Below are positions 18,123 to 27,559 of a stretch of 64,000 nucleotides of DNA, piece after piece (positions within the stretch are counted from its first letter, which is position 1; each line of letters opens with the position of its first letter). Made by a program: the position numbers and the translations under genes. Source of the stretch: Pyrinomonadaceae bacterium (GTDB lineage: Bacteria > Acidobacteriota > Blastocatellia > Pyrinomonadales > Pyrinomonadaceae); contig JAJTWY010000005.1 in the NCBI GenBank assembly GCA_021463165.1, positions 121,813-185,812 of the forward strand, given 5' to 3'. The notes under the pieces were generated by a model, which ran no database searches, was not told the origin of the DNA, and worked only from the letters and a program-made list of their open reading frames with translations.

Positions 18123-19576
18123 TTATGTCGTGCGATGACTTTGACGCTTTTTCGCCAGTTCTCATGTAGTTCGAATCGCCACATTTCGATCTGACTCGAG
18201 ACCGATCTAGCAAAATATTCAAATTCTCGGTGAAAGCTCCAGGCCGGAGCTGCCATATATACGATCGCGGGCTTGTCCGCAATCGTACGGCCTTCAAAAA
18301 GATCGGCCGCGGCCAGAACGCCACGGCGTCGTTGAAGTTCGATCTTTCGCCAGTAATCGACTGCCTGGAAAACGATCTCGCGATCGGGCTGCGTTTTCAA
18401 CTCGATGATGACCAACCGACCGTCGCGGCGCAGCGCAAGCAGATCGATCTTGTCATTCGACGAGCGGAACTGATTGTAAATTGGCGACAGGACCAGATTG
18501 GCATCGAGCAGCGAGATATTACGGCGAAGGATCGATTCGAGCCATGCCTCCGACGCAATCCGATAGAATTCATGACGGGAATTGGGTGGTTCATCTGTAC
18601 GGTTTCGCTCGATCTCCTCAACATATTTGACCAGGTCTTTCCAATTATTGGTTGTCAAAACGCGGCTTTCGCGGCCAACTCCGAACCAGGCTTTTTCCTG
18701 TCCCATGATCGTTCGAACACGAGCGAACGGTAGGCCCTTGATCCGCAGCGTTTCGCCGCGTCTCGAATACACGATATCGATCGTCTGTGGTGAAAGTAGC
18801 GTGATCCTCTCGGCAGTTCCGCTCGGGGGCTGGTTGAGGTACAGCCTCATCTTACCTGGTTTTTCCCGCCAGAGTTCGGAGATCCTTCGCTTAGCAAGCT
18901 CAACCAGCCTTGGCGGGTCTTGCTTGCGATCAATCTCGACGATCGAGAGCTTCGCTTTCCAACGATCGGCAAGGAGGGCGTGAAGTTTCTGGGCGTTCCT
19001 CGCTTGCCGTTTTTCGCAGACGAGCCAGAGGTCGAGAACCGGCCTTTTACGCAGGCCGAGCTTTTCAAGCCAGAGCATCGCGGCGGCGAGTATACTCTCA
19101 ACCGAAAGAGCCCCGGTTGTATCCGCGATTGCAGCGATAGGTGTTTTGTCGGCCCTCTCAAACGTTATCTGCGCGAACCGGCCATTAGGCTCGTTCAGAG
19201 CCACACGACCGAGTCTCGCCGTCGGGACGTTTTCACTGATCAGACCGGCTATCTCATTTGCCTTTTTTAGTCGGGCGATCGCTATCTCTGAGGCCAGGAC
19301 CGACGCTCGAACTCGCGGAACCAGGCGGAGGATCTCCCGGTTTCGGGAGAACGAGCCTGCCACGTCGATCTCGATGGTGTCTGCCTGCGACGTGAAGCTA
19401 TTTAGCCGCCACGAACGGAATCCACTTTCATCCAGAAATGCAAAATAGGTCTTCTCGTCATTCTCGATTATGTCGATCTCATGTTTTTCGAGGGGGAATG
19501 ATCTTCCATCGGCGCGCACGAGAAGCCACTCGTGCCGGCTGCCTACGATCTCCCGCAAAAGGTTGGAGTTCACCAT
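18101..19576 (-). CDS. Large protein with C-terminal NucS/RecB-like PD-(D/E)XK nuclease domain
   Basis: A 491-residue protein. The C-terminal 170 residues carry a restriction-like nuclease core: helix with Glu (EAWLESILRRN, about residue 345), Asp in SSNDKIDLLAL, the ExK motif in RLVIIELK about 13 residues later, and a Q-x-x-x-Y element (FQAVDYW). This order matches NucS/DUF91 and other RecB-like nucleases. The first 330 residues, with a mixed alpha/beta pattern, are not recognised and may bind a partner or DNA. It overlaps the upstream SGNH hydrolase gene by 7 bases and converges with the response regulator gene. Function in repair or in handling foreign DNA is possible; neither is shown. 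Confidence 0.7.
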   Translation of the reverse strand: MVNSNLLREIVGSRHEWLLVRADGRSFPLEKHEIDIIENDEKTYFAFLDESGFRSWRLNSFTSQADTIEIDVAGSFSRNREILRLVPRVRASVLASEIAIARLKKANEIAGLISENVPTARLGRVALNEPNGRFAQITFERADKTPIAAIADTTGALSVESILAAAMLWLEKLGLRKRPVLDLWLVCEKRQARNAQKLHALLADRWKAKLSIVEIDRKQDPPRLVELAKRRISELWREKPGKMRLYLNQPPSGTAERITLLSPQTIDIVYSRRGETLRIKGLPFARVRTIMGQEKAWFGVGRESRVLTTNNWKDLVKYVEEIERNRTDEPPNSRHEFYRIASEAWLESILRRNISLLDANLVLSPIYNQFRSSNDKIDLLALRRDGRLVIIELKTQPDREIVFQAVDYWRKIELQRRRGVLAAADLFEGRTIADKPAIVYMAAPAWSFHREFEYFARSVSSQIEMWRFELHENWRKSVKVIARHNYSGRSD

Positions 19577-20334
19577 TCGTGATTAGCCGCAAAATACGTG
19601 ATCATCGCCTCGGCCCAGTCCCGATAGCCTTGTTCCGACGGATGGATCCCGTCCGCAAAAAAGCCTTCCAGCATTACCTCGACCGGCTGAGGATAGTAAT
19701 AAATGTTCTTCATTTTCCGTGTGAATTCTTTGATGTTTGCATTGTGCATCTGCGAAAGCTGCCAAAGTAGCGCCTTGATCGGCTGCGGCAGGATTGGTGA
19801 GTAAATGATCATCGGACAGTTCGACAGAAAGATGATAGCATCCGGATTTCGTTCCCGAAGAATTCCGAGCAACTCTGTCATGTCGCGTCGCCACTTGACC
19901 GGGCTCGACAGTTTCAGGACGTCATTACCCCCAAGGCCAACGAGAATGTAGTCATACCGCTCGTCGGGCATAGTGGGAAGCAGCTCATCAATAGTCCGTC
20001 GCGCCGTGACGCCGTTTCGGCCTACCACTTTCCAGGCAACGCTTCTCCCTAAATGATCACCAAGAAATCGTGCAAATTGGCCCGCAAGCGCCCGTTCGTG
20101 GTCGCGGGCACCAAGGCCCGCAACGGTTGACTCGCCGATCACAAATAGTTTGGCCGGATGCTTGCCATCGCCATAAATACCGGATCTGTCACCAGACGCA
20201 TCAGGGAGGATACCGACCTTCCAACGTACTATTTGCCCCTGCAATAATAGTAGCGGCGAGATCGGGGCAACTACGGCGGCTCCGATCAGAAAACGCCGCT
20301 GCCATCGTCTGAGATTTTCTTCGTTGCTAGACAC
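19570..20334 (-). CDS. SGNH/GDSL hydrolase, membrane anchored
   Basis: An esterase/lipase-type hydrolase. The SGNH blocks are all present: FVIGESTVAGLGA (block I, catalytic Ser), VGRNG (Gly block), VGLGGNDVL (Asn block) and FFADGIHPSEQGY (Asp and His block). An N-terminal hydrophobic stretch (RRFLIGAAVVAPISPLLLL) acts as a signal anchor. I use the GTG at 20334, since the longer ATG start at 20379 would overlap the divergent gene at 20367. The substrate is unknown; the nuclease gene follows in overlap. Confidence 0.83.
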   Translation of the reverse strand: MSSNEENLRRWQRRFLIGAAVVAPISPLLLLQGQIVRWKVGILPDASGDRSGIYGDGKHPAKLFVIGESTVAGLGARDHERALAGQFARFLGDHLGRSVAWKVVGRNGVTARRTIDELLPTMPDERYDYILVGLGGNDVLKLSSPVKWRRDMTELLGILRERNPDAIIFLSNCPMIIYSPILPQPIKALLWQLSQMHNANIKEFTRKMKNIYYYPQPVEVMLEGFFADGIHPSEQGYRDWAEAMITYFAANHEW

Positions 20335-20366
20335 CTGAATCGATATGATAAAATTCAGGCACCCAA

Positions 20367-21032
20367 ATGGTTTTGTCAAATGCCTGTAAATGCTTATTGC
20401 TGACCGGTTTCTGTGTCATCCTAGCGTGGGGCTGCGGTAACAGGCCTGTTACCGGGAATCTGCCAACATTGAGTGTCCCAGAGCCGTCAACTGACTTTCC
20501 ATTTCTGACAAAGGAACCCGAGGTTTATCAGGCAGAGATCGTCGCAACAGGTGGTGGGCTCGAGAAAAAATGGTTCGTCGCAAGGAACCGAGACCGCTGG
20601 CGGATGGATTTCTTTAGTGGCTCCAAACTAGTGCGCACCCGCATCCAAAACGAGGGAGCCTACTCCATTGACCACGCAGATAAGATCTTTTCGGTAATTG
20701 AGGGATCCGGTGAAACCGTCTCGGACCTTACGTCACGCCTTTTTAAAGGCAAGGAGTATCGGAAATTTGAAAAGATTGATTCGGTAAACGGAATCACGCG
20801 TTTCCGAAGCCAGCTTATCGAAGGCAAAGATGCCGTCATCGTTACAGTTGACGACACGACTGGCATGACTATTCGCCTAGAGTTCACCTCCAACCAAACC
20901 TCGTCCTGGAACTTTGGATATGAGATTAGGGATCTGAAATACGAGGTCGACAATTCGATATTTGATGTTCCGACCGGCTACCGCCGAGTCTCGATCGATC
21001 AATTTCTAAATGCTGCAAAGCCAAATGAGTAA
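20367..21032 (+). CDS. Putative lipoprotein, LolA-like fold possible
   Basis: A 221-residue protein with a lipoprotein signal: hydrophobic core CLLLTGFCVILAW followed by GCG, the likely lipobox cysteine near residue 23. The mature part has alternating beta-strand patterning and lines such as KWFVARNRDRWRMDFF and IFDVPTGYRRVS, reminiscent of outer-membrane lipoprotein-sorting/LolA-like proteins that bind acyl chains. That likeness is a judgement from pattern only. Its stop overlaps the start of the downstream thioesterase (ATGAGTAA). Confidence 0.65.
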   Translation: MVLSNACKCLLLTGFCVILAWGCGNRPVTGNLPTLSVPEPSTDFPFLTKEPEVYQAEIVATGGGLEKKWFVARNRDRWRMDFFSGSKLVRTRIQNEGAYSIDHADKIFSVIEGSGETVSDLTSRLFKGKEYRKFEKIDSVNGITRFRSQLIEGKDAVIVTVDDTTGMTIRLEFTSNQTSSWNFGYEIRDLKYEVDNSIFDVPTGYRRVSIDQFLNAAKPNE

Positions 21033-21456
21033 CATAGGATCCAGCCAGCTTACGGACGAACAGCGTGATCGTGCAGCGAAGACTCTGCATGATCTGCCTT
21101 TTGCTAAGTTGATGGGCATGCGGCTCGTCGATCTGCAGCCGGATCTGGCCGTACTCAAGATCGATATGCGCGATGATCTTAGGCATCCGGGCGGGATACT
21201 GCATGGCGGCGTAACGGCAACCCTGATCGATACGGCAATGGCCTATGCCGTACGAACCCGTGTTGAGCGGGGCGTGCCGACGGCGACGATCGACCTGACC
21301 ATTCATTATCTTCGACCCCACATCGACGGGACGTTTACCTGTACCGCGAAGATCGTGCGAGCGGGAAAGCGAATATTTACAGTCGCAGCCGACGTACACA
21401 ACGAACAAGGCGAGATGATCGCGACGGCCATCTCGACGTACACCAAGATCCAGTGA
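21025..21456 (+). CDS. PaaI-family hotdog thioesterase
   Basis: A single hotdog domain of 143 residues with the PaaI core HPGGILHGGVTATLIDTAM, where the Gly-Gly and downstream Asp build the active site. Members hydrolyse acyl-CoA thioesters. The ATG at 21025 overlaps the upstream lipoprotein stop and is better placed than the in-frame ATG at 21010. Length and motif order are normal. The exact acyl-CoA substrate cannot be told from sequence. Confidence 0.85.
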   Translation: MSNIGSSQLTDEQRDRAAKTLHDLPFAKLMGMRLVDLQPDLAVLKIDMRDDLRHPGGILHGGVTATLIDTAMAYAVRTRVERGVPTATIDLTIHYLRPHIDGTFTCTAKIVRAGKRIFTVAADVHNEQGEMIATAISTYTKIQ

Positions 21457-21526
21457 AAAGTGAAAATCCTAAGTCAAGAACAGGATTCGGATCGATGGAT
21501 CTCCACGCCAGCCCTAACTTTTTATT

Positions 21527-23458
21527 TTGATCTCTTACGAACAGGTGGAACAGCTTCGAAAATTTTTGAGATACCTAAGACCGTATAGGGGCACAATCGC
21601 CCTCGGCATTCTGTGTATCCTCGTGTCCATGGCCTTTGGGCTGTTCATACCGTACATGGTTGGCCGGGCCGTCGATGATCTCGCCATTCAGGTTACCCGA
21701 GAGAAGGTCATTTATTATCCACTACTGATATTGGGAATCAGTTTCTGCAGCGGCATTTTTTTGTTCCTGCAGCGACGGCTCCTTATAAATTCATCGCGGC
21801 ACATCGAATTCGACATGCGCGAGGATTTTTACGCCTCGCTTGTCAATCAATCACTGGAATATTTTCACGAAAACCGCGTGGGCGACCTGATGGCAAGGGC
21901 CACCAACGATCTTGCGGCTATACGGCAGATCGTTGGGCCCATGATCCTCTACAGCTTCCAGGCGATCTTCGCTCTCGCGATCTCGTTGCCGATAATGTTC
22001 AATATTTCGGTAAAGCTGACGCTGTTGCTCTTGATCCCGATGCCGTTGGTGTCGTTAACGGTAAAATTCCTGGGAGCCCAGATACACCGGCGATTCGAAA
22101 GGATCCAGGAATACTTCGCAGACATTACTGCCCGCGCTCAGGAGAATCTGACCGGCGTACGCGTTGTTCGTGCTTACGCCCAGGAAGAGGCTGAGATCGA
22201 ACAGTTTCAGTTGCTGAATCGAGAATATGCCCTTCAGAATATCCGCCTTGTAAAATTTGCCGCCGCGATGCGGCCATTGTTGTTTTTTTTCATCGGGATC
22301 GGATTTGTGATCATCGTGGGGGTCGGCGTGCCGATGGCTGTTCGCGGTGAAATAACCGCGGGCGATTTCACAGCCTTCATCCTCTACCTCCAGCGAATGA
22401 TCTGGTATCTCATCTCGCTTGGTTATGTTGTCAACCTATGGCAACGCGGAACGGCATCTCTAAAGCGATTCAACAAGATCCTTGAGACCGATCCCGCGAT
22501 AAAGGACGCATCGGATATGCACGAACAGAAGCCAATCGAAGGAAAGATTGAGTTTCGCGATCTCTCATTTGCTTACGGATCAGACGCAGCGACCGCAGCA
22601 GGGATTGTCACCCACGACTCTGACTCTCGGCCTGTGCTGAACAACATTGTTCTCGCTATCGAACCCGGCCAAACGGTGGCGTTTGTTGGAAAGACCGGGA
22701 GTGGAAAATCAACTTTGGTTAGTCTGGTGCCGAGACTACTCGATGCTCCACGCGGCAGCGTTCTGGTCGACGGTAAGCCTGTTCGCGACTTTCCTCTCGC
22801 CCAACTCCGGCGAGCGATCGGCTTCGTGCCACAGGAAACTTTCCTGTTCAGCGACACGTTGGCCAACAATATCGCGTTCGGCGTTGAGGAACTGCCTACA
22901 GTCTGTAAAGATCTCGAATCACAGAGACGCGGCGATGCTGAGAAAGCAAATGGGAAAGCCGAGGACAGCTACCTTTTGGGGAAGAACACTCTGCCACCTT
23001 CCTCAGCTTCTCCGCATCTCCGCGGTGAAATGACCGTTAAAGCGGCCGCCGAGATCGCCGGGCTCGCAGACGACATCAACGAATTCCCAAACAAATACGA
23101 ACAACTCGTCGGTGAACGAGGAATTACACTTTCCGGTGGCCAGAAACAGCGGACCGCGATCGCACGGGCGGTAATGCGCGATCCTCGGATACTTATCCTG
23201 GACGACTCACTCTCCGCGGTCGATACATACACCGAAGAAAAAATCCTTGGAAATCTAAAAAAAGTGAGACGGAACCGCACTACCCTCGTCGTTTCACACC
23301 GTGTTTCTACCATCAAGGATGCCGATCTCATCTGCGTAATGCACGAAGGCCGGATAGTGGAGCGAGGGACGCACGATGAACTGTTAGTCCTGGACGGCGA
23401 ATACGCCGACCTCTACGAGCGGCAACTGCTGGAAGAGGAACTCGATGCCGCGGAATAA
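21527..23458 (+). CDS. ABC exporter, fused permease-ATPase, with an in-frame palindromic insert
   Basis: A half-transporter of the MsbA/multidrug type. Residues 1-310 form six transmembrane segments (start [20 protein letters not shown]). The ATPase follows with Walker [11 protein letters not shown]-loop [20 protein letters not shown], signature LSGGQKQR, Walker [12 protein letters not shown] and the His switch VVSHR. Between the Q-loop and the signature lie about 40 extra residues (465-501) encoded by an inverted-repeat element (22919-23028). The start is a TTG, with TAA four codons upstream and no good ribosome site. The protein could export lipid or drug-like substrates. Confidence 0.92.
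   Translation: MISYEQVEQLRKFLRYLRPYRGTIALGILCILVSMAFGLFIPYMVGRAVDDLAIQVTREKVIYYPLLILGISFCSGIFLFLQRRLLINSSRHIEFDMREDFYASLVNQSLEYFHENRVGDLMARATNDLAAIRQIVGPMILYSFQAIFALAISLPIMFNISVKLTLLLLIPMPLVSLTVKFLGAQIHRRFERIQEYFADITARAQENLTGVRVVRAYAQEEAEIEQFQLLNREYALQNIRLVKFAAAMRPLLFFFIGIGFVIIVGVGVPMAVRGEITAGDFTAFILYLQRMIWYLISLGYVVNLWQRGTASLKRFNKILETDPAIKDASDMHEQKPIEGKIEFRDLSFAYGSDAATAAGIVTHDSDSRPVLNNIVLAIEPGQTVAFVGKTGSGKSTLVSLVPRLLDAPRGSVLVDGKPVRDFPLAQLRRAIGFVPQETFLFSDTLANNIAFGVEELPTVCKDLESQRRGDAEKANGKAEDSYLLGKNTLPPSSASPHLRGEMTVKAAAEIAGLADDINEFPNKYEQLVGERGITLSGGQKQRTAIARAVMRDPRILILDDSLSAVDTYTEEKILGNLKKVRRNRTTLVVSHRVSTIKDADLICVMHEGRIVERGTHDELLVLDGEYADLYERQLLEEELDAAE
22919..23028. repeat. Protein-embedded palindromic element inside the ABC exporter gene
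   Basis: CGCGGCGATGCTGAGAA (22928-22944) matches the reverse complement of 23008-23024 at 15 of 17 positions, and the outer TCAC/GTGA ends (22919, 23028) also match. The 110-base unit keeps the reading frame and is translated as a polar, Arg/Gly/Asp/Ser-rich loop ([13 protein letters not shown] ... SASPHLRGE). It is similar in kind to Rickettsia palindromic elements. Copies elsewhere in the genome are expected but not visible in this window. Confidence 0.75.
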
Positions 23459-23495
23459 CGTTAGTTGGTCCATTCGCTCTTTTGAGCGGTTAATA

Positions 23496-24152
23496 TCACT
23501 CGAATTGCTTCCGAAACTCCTCGAACGTCACCTTGATCTCATTGACCTCTGCAAGAAGGCTGGTGACCGCTTCCTCCAGCTTTTGCAATCGTTCGGCATC
23601 AACAGAACCGTAGGTGCGCTGAGCGGTGACCGTTGCGGCAAAGGCTTCAAGGTCGACGTCACCGCAAAGCAGATGTGCGAAGCGAGCTTCCTTTTGACCG
23701 GGTTGGATCGGAAGTTTTACTACCACGGGATCATCGCGGCGCATTAGTCGGTCGAGAGTTTCCTGCACCTCACCGAGGTTTTCGAAGTTGTAAAGCCGCT
23801 CGGTCCGCGTTCGTAATTCCCCTAAAGTCTGATGCCCTCGCAAAAGTAAAACGTCGATAACAGCCGTCTCGGATGGTTCCAGCTCATAAACAGTGGGGAG
23901 CATGTGTTTGTACTTAGGCACGCGGCTTGTGCTGCCGTAATAGACATAGACGAGATTCCGGTCGCGAAGGTTTTCGAGAGCTTCACTGACGATCGCTTCT
24001 GAGTATGAGACCACTGGGTCCCGACTGCTCTTCTGATTACATGCGTTAACAAGGGCGTTGAGTGTCAACGGATAGTACTCGGGCGTGGTCAATTGCTTCT
24101 CGACGAGCGACCCAAGGATCCTAGCTTCCGTTTCAGTTAGTATTTCTGGCAT
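23496..24152 (-). CDS. YceH family (DUF480) protein
   Basis: A 218-residue protein made of two winged-helix-like repeats with the family start (MPEILTETEARILGSLVEK) and the conserved LTLNALVNACNQKSSRDP segment near residue 30. The C-terminal helix is coiled-coil-like (LEEAVTSLLAEVNEIK). The molecular role is unknown. The ATG at 24152 fits homologues better than the upstream start at 24179. It converges with the ABC exporter gene. Confidence 0.85.
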   Translation of the reverse strand: MPEILTETEARILGSLVEKQLTTPEYYPLTLNALVNACNQKSSRDPVVSYSEAIVSEALENLRDRNLVYVYYGSTSRVPKYKHMLPTVYELEPSETAVIDVLLLRGHQTLGELRTRTERLYNFENLGEVQETLDRLMRRDDPVVVKLPIQPGQKEARFAHLLCGDVDLEAFAATVTAQRTYGSVDAERLQKLEEAVTSLLAEVNEIKVTFEEFRKQFE

Positions 24153-24200
24153 TCTTACAAAATTTCCCAAGACCAACATTGTAACTTACAATCGACGGAA

Positions 24201-24791
24201 GTGGATATTCTGGTTGCCCGCACTGCAAATGAACTAAGTACTGCGTTCGAAAGGCTTTCCGCATCTACGGCGATCGGCTGCGATACAGAAACCTCTGGCC
24301 TCGGAGCCAGGACGGCAAAGCTATTTTCGATCCAGTTTTCCGACGGTGAGTTCAACGTTCTCGTGCCGATCAGCGAGGGGGTCTTGCCGGGGCCGCTCGA
24401 TGATCTTTTGGCCGACGATGCGATGCTCAAGATCTTCCATAACGCCAGGTTCGATCTAGATTTCCTAAACGAAAACGGGTGCACGGTCCGGAATATCTTC
24501 GATACTATGATCGCCGAGAAGGTGCTGACCCGCGGGGCCAACCAGTCTTCTTCACTGGCTGAAACGCTCTACCGACACTTCGCAGTCGATCTCGACAAAT
24601 CGCAGCGGACAAAGTTCCATCGAAAGTGGAACGGCGTATGGACCGACGAGCTGGTCGAGTATGCTCTCTCGGATGTGGTTCATCTGCCCGCATTGATGCG
24701 CGAGCAAAAGGCTTGGCTTGAAAGGCTTGGCCTGACAAGCGAGTTCCACACCCAGATGGCCAATCTCCTGGTCAAAACGGCGAACGGCTGA
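24201..24791 (+). CDS. RNase D-like 3'-5' exonuclease
   Basis: A DEDDy-type exonuclease domain of 196 residues without the HRDC domain of full RNase D. Exo I CDTETSG (about residue 28), Exo II HNARFDLDFL (about 84) and Exo III YALSDVVHLPAL (about 156, Tyr four residues before the Asp) are all intact. It starts at GTG 24201, divergent from yceH. It may trim RNA or act on DNA ends; the minimal form does not tell which. Confidence 0.85.
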   Translation: MDILVARTANELSTAFERLSASTAIGCDTETSGLGARTAKLFSIQFSDGEFNVLVPISEGVLPGPLDDLLADDAMLKIFHNARFDLDFLNENGCTVRNIFDTMIAEKVLTRGANQSSSLAETLYRHFAVDLDKSQRTKFHRKWNGVWTDELVEYALSDVVHLPALMREQKAWLERLGLTSEFHTQMANLLVKTANG

Positions 24792-24803
24792 ACTGCTGCC
24801 ATT

Positions 24804-25277
24804 TCACCACCGATGATACGCCGGATGGCCTTCTTTTACTGCGACAAATGTTCCGCGGCAAGTGTCGCAAACCTTATCGCCCGCTATCAACTCTGCTTCG
24901 ACCGTTGCCCGGTCGTCGCTTGATGCGACCACTCGGGCTTTCAACGTGATAGGCCCGTCGACCGGTGTTGGCCGCAGCAGTTGTACGTGGAAATCCGCGG
25001 TAACGGTACAGGGCGTTTTCGTGTCACCGCGTTTTTTCATCAGGTGATAGGCGGCCGCCCAATTCGAATGACAATCGAGTAAAGCGCCGATGATCCCGCC
25101 ATTCAATATGCCCGGAAATGCCTGATGGTGCGGTTCGGCGAGCCACTCAGCGACAAATTCATCGCCATCGACAAAGCTGCGAATATGCAAGCCCTTTTCG
25201 TTCGCCGGTCCGCAGCCGAAGCAAATGCTATCGGGTGCGTATATTTCTTGCAGCGATCTTTCATTTTCCATAGTCAT
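24804..25277 (-). CDS. Hotdog-fold thioesterase family protein
   Basis: A 157-residue hotdog protein with an N-terminal ICFGCGPANEKGLHI motif, seen in a subgroup of PaaI-like thioesterases, and the core AFPGILNGGIIGALLDCHS where an Asn replaces the usual His. A second Cys pair (VCDTC) lies near the C-terminus. Likely an acyl-CoA thioesterase, though the changed active-site motif leaves catalysis open. Starts at 25277 (MTMEN) or 25271 are both possible. It converges with the exonuclease gene. Confidence 0.75.
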   Translation of the reverse strand: MTMENERSLQEIYAPDSICFGCGPANEKGLHIRSFVDGDEFVAEWLAEPHHQAFPGILNGGIIGALLDCHSNWAAAYHLMKKRGDTKTPCTVTADFHVQLLRPTPVDGPITLKARVVASSDDRATVEAELIAGDKVCDTCRGTFVAVKEGHPAYHRW

Positions 25278-25384
25278 AGGGTGGCACGGCCCATGGGACG
25301 AAAACAACTGAACGGGTAGCCCCCTGACAGTTGATGTATTCCGACAAGTGTCGTAAATTTAACCGTCGGTTCACCTAACAACTT

Positions 25385-27085
25385 ATGCTCACCTTGCTCG
25401 CCGTCGGTGTTATAGTTTGGCTTGTCTTTGGCTATTATGCGTATGGCCGTTGGGTAGCGCGGCAGTTCAAGCTTGATGATACCCGCGAAACCCCTGCCAA
25501 TGCCGTCAACGACGGTGAAGATTTCGTTCCAACCCAGCCGTTCTATCTCTTCGGTCAGCATTTTTCGGCGATCGCGGCGGCGGGGCCGATCGCCGGGCCG
25601 ATCATTGCGTGCCTGGCGTTCGGGTGGCTGCCCTGCCTCCTGTGGATAGCCCTCGGTGTTGTGCTGATCGGTGCGGTTCATGATTTCTCGGCGCTTGCCT
25701 CTTCGGTCCGGCATGGTGCCCAATCGATCGCTGAGATCACGCGCGACAAGCTCGGCGGCAAAGCAGGCCGAGCTTTGATGGCATTCATTTGGATCGCTCT
25801 CGTATACGTTGCGGTTGCGTTTACCGACATCACGGCCGGCACGTTCGTAGCGGGCGACGAATCGCTCCTAGGTGAAACTCGCTTCAATCCGGGCGGCGCG
25901 GTGGCAATGGCGAGCGTGCTATATCTTGGTCTTTCCATAGTGCTGGGCCTGGTCGAGCGCTTCCTGAAACCGCCACTCTGGCTTGCGACAGTTATCTTCG
26001 TTCCGGCGACGTTCGCGCTTTCCTACGTCGGGACGATGTTCTCGAATCTGCTTGTCTTTGGCCATCAAACGTGGGCGATCCTGATAATCATCTATTGCGT
26101 CGTTGCCTCGCTTCTGCCTGTATGGGCGTTGCTTCAGCCACGCGGATATCTCGGCGGCTTCGTTCTCTACGCGGCGATCGCTATCGGCGTCATCGGCATT
26201 TTCTTCGGTGGCTACGAGATCCAACAGCCATCATTCAAGTCCTTTGATGTCGGCGGAATGACGGGAATGCTGTTTCCATTCCTTTTCGTAACTATCGCTT
26301 GTGGCGCGTGTTCGGGTTTTCACGGCCTTGTCTGCTCTGGAACTACCTCGAAGCAGATAGACAAAGAAACACATACGCGGCCGATCGGCTACGGCGGAAT
26401 GCTCGCCGAAGGGTTTGTCGCCTTCATCGCCCTCGTGACGGTGATGGTCGCGTTTGGCGATTCGCTGGTCGGGCCTGACGGCAAGAATTTGCCGGCCGGC
26501 AAGATCTACGGCAATGGCATCGGCAACTTCCTATCGCTCATCATTGGCCAGGAGAATCTAAAGTTCGCGATCACGTTCGGTGCAATGGCGTTTTCGACAT
26601 TCGTCTTCGATACCCTTGACGTGACCATGCGGCTAGGACGATATCTCGTGCAGGAACTGATCGGCATCCCGGGTAAGGCGGGAGCTGTGATCGGCACTCT
26701 GGTCACAGTAGCCGTGCCATTTGCATTGATCTTTCTCGCGAAGCCTGGCAGCTATGTTGAATTCTGGACCCTCTTTGGGGCCTCTAATCAACTCCTTGCC
26801 GCGTTAACGCTGCTTTCGATCACGGTCTGGCTTTACAAGGCGCGAAAACGCATCGCTTTCACCTTGCTCCCGATGCTTTTTGTTCTGGCGATAACCCTCT
26901 GGGCGCTCATAATGATCGTTTCTACTAATTTTCAAACAACAACGGGCTTCGACATCAAACTGATCAACGGCATCATGTCGCTTGCCCTGATCGTCCTCGC
27001 GATCTTCCTGGTCGTGACCGGACTGTTAAAACTCCGTCGCGACGATGATGACGAAGCGGCTGGTGAACTGGCCAAGGCAACCTAA
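25385..27085 (+). CDS. cstA: Carbon starvation protein CstA (peptide/pyruvate transporter)
   Basis: A 566-residue polytopic membrane protein with about 15 transmembrane segments. It shows CstA landmarks: GPIAGPIIACLAFGWLP near residue 65, AVHDFSALASSVRHGAQSIAE near 100, CGACSGFHGLVCSGTTSKQ near 310 and FVFDTLDVTMRLGRY near 405. CstA proteins take up peptides or pyruvate during carbon limitation. This is the shorter version compared with the roughly 700-residue enterobacterial form. Its stop overlaps the converging zinc-ribbon gene by 4 bases. Confidence 0.92.
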   Translation: MLTLLAVGVIVWLVFGYYAYGRWVARQFKLDDTRETPANAVNDGEDFVPTQPFYLFGQHFSAIAAAGPIAGPIIACLAFGWLPCLLWIALGVVLIGAVHDFSALASSVRHGAQSIAEITRDKLGGKAGRALMAFIWIALVYVAVAFTDITAGTFVAGDESLLGETRFNPGGAVAMASVLYLGLSIVLGLVERFLKPPLWLATVIFVPATFALSYVGTMFSNLLVFGHQTWAILIIIYCVVASLLPVWALLQPRGYLGGFVLYAAIAIGVIGIFFGGYEIQQPSFKSFDVGGMTGMLFPFLFVTIACGACSGFHGLVCSGTTSKQIDKETHTRPIGYGGMLAEGFVAFIALVTVMVAFGDSLVGPDGKNLPAGKIYGNGIGNFLSLIIGQENLKFAITFGAMAFSTFVFDTLDVTMRLGRYLVQELIGIPGKAGAVIGTLVTVAVPFALIFLAKPGSYVEFWTLFGASNQLLAALTLLSITVWLYKARKRIAFTLLPMLFVLAITLWALIMIVSTNFQTTTGFDIKLINGIMSLALIVLAIFLVVTGLLKLRRDDDDEAAGELAKAT

Positions 27086-27543
27086 TCGCGTCTCGTCGCG
27101 GTATTCATAAGCGTCCTCGTCGTATGGTCGGTAACGCTCCCGACCGGCTCGCGGTATTCTTCCAACTGGGCAGTGGTTCGCGGAGGCAATTCACGATCGG
27201 CCTGTGTCTCACCAACATATCCGGCACCCTTCAATCTTGCGTCTATCAGCTTAGGAACCTGCCGGACGAGCGAGAAGCAGATACCAAAGACGGCTGCGAG
27301 ATAGGCGATCACGATGATCATGACCACCTCCGTGCGAACAGCATTTCCAAGCAAAACGGCGACCAGGCCGACAAGTATGCCGAGCCCGAACATTACGACG
27401 AGGAACAGTGTCGTCAAGATGTTGTCGAGCATCTTGCCGGGCGTTCCATGCTTGTCCTCAGGTTCGAGTCCTAGCCGATTGCCGCACGCATTGCAGTACT
27501 TCAAACCCGGTTCAAGTGATTTTCCGCATTTCGAACAGTACAT
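27082..27543 (-). CDS. Zinc-ribbon membrane protein
   Basis: A 153-residue protein: an N-terminal zinc ribbon (MYCSKCGKSLEPGLKYCNACG), then two transmembrane helices (about residues 40-62 and 72-92) and a polar tail. Such ribbon-plus-helix proteins are common and mostly uncharacterised. It lies 16 bases downstream of the DUF4870-like gene on the same strand, forming a probable two-gene unit of small membrane proteins behind trmFO. Confidence 0.7.
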   Translation of the reverse strand: MYCSKCGKSLEPGLKYCNACGNRLGLEPEDKHGTPGKMLDNILTTLFLVVMFGLGILVGLVAVLLGNAVRTEVVMIIVIAYLAAVFGICFSLVRQVPKLIDARLKGAGYVGETQADRELPPRTTAQLEEYREPVGSVTDHTTRTLMNTATRRD

Positions 27544-27559
27544 TCCGTCCTTCCTTTAC

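Noticed and set aside
23461..23495. A terminator between the ABC exporter and yceH (CGCTC TTTT GAGCG)
   Set aside because: The stem is only five to six bases and no U tract follows on either strand, so I did not list it.
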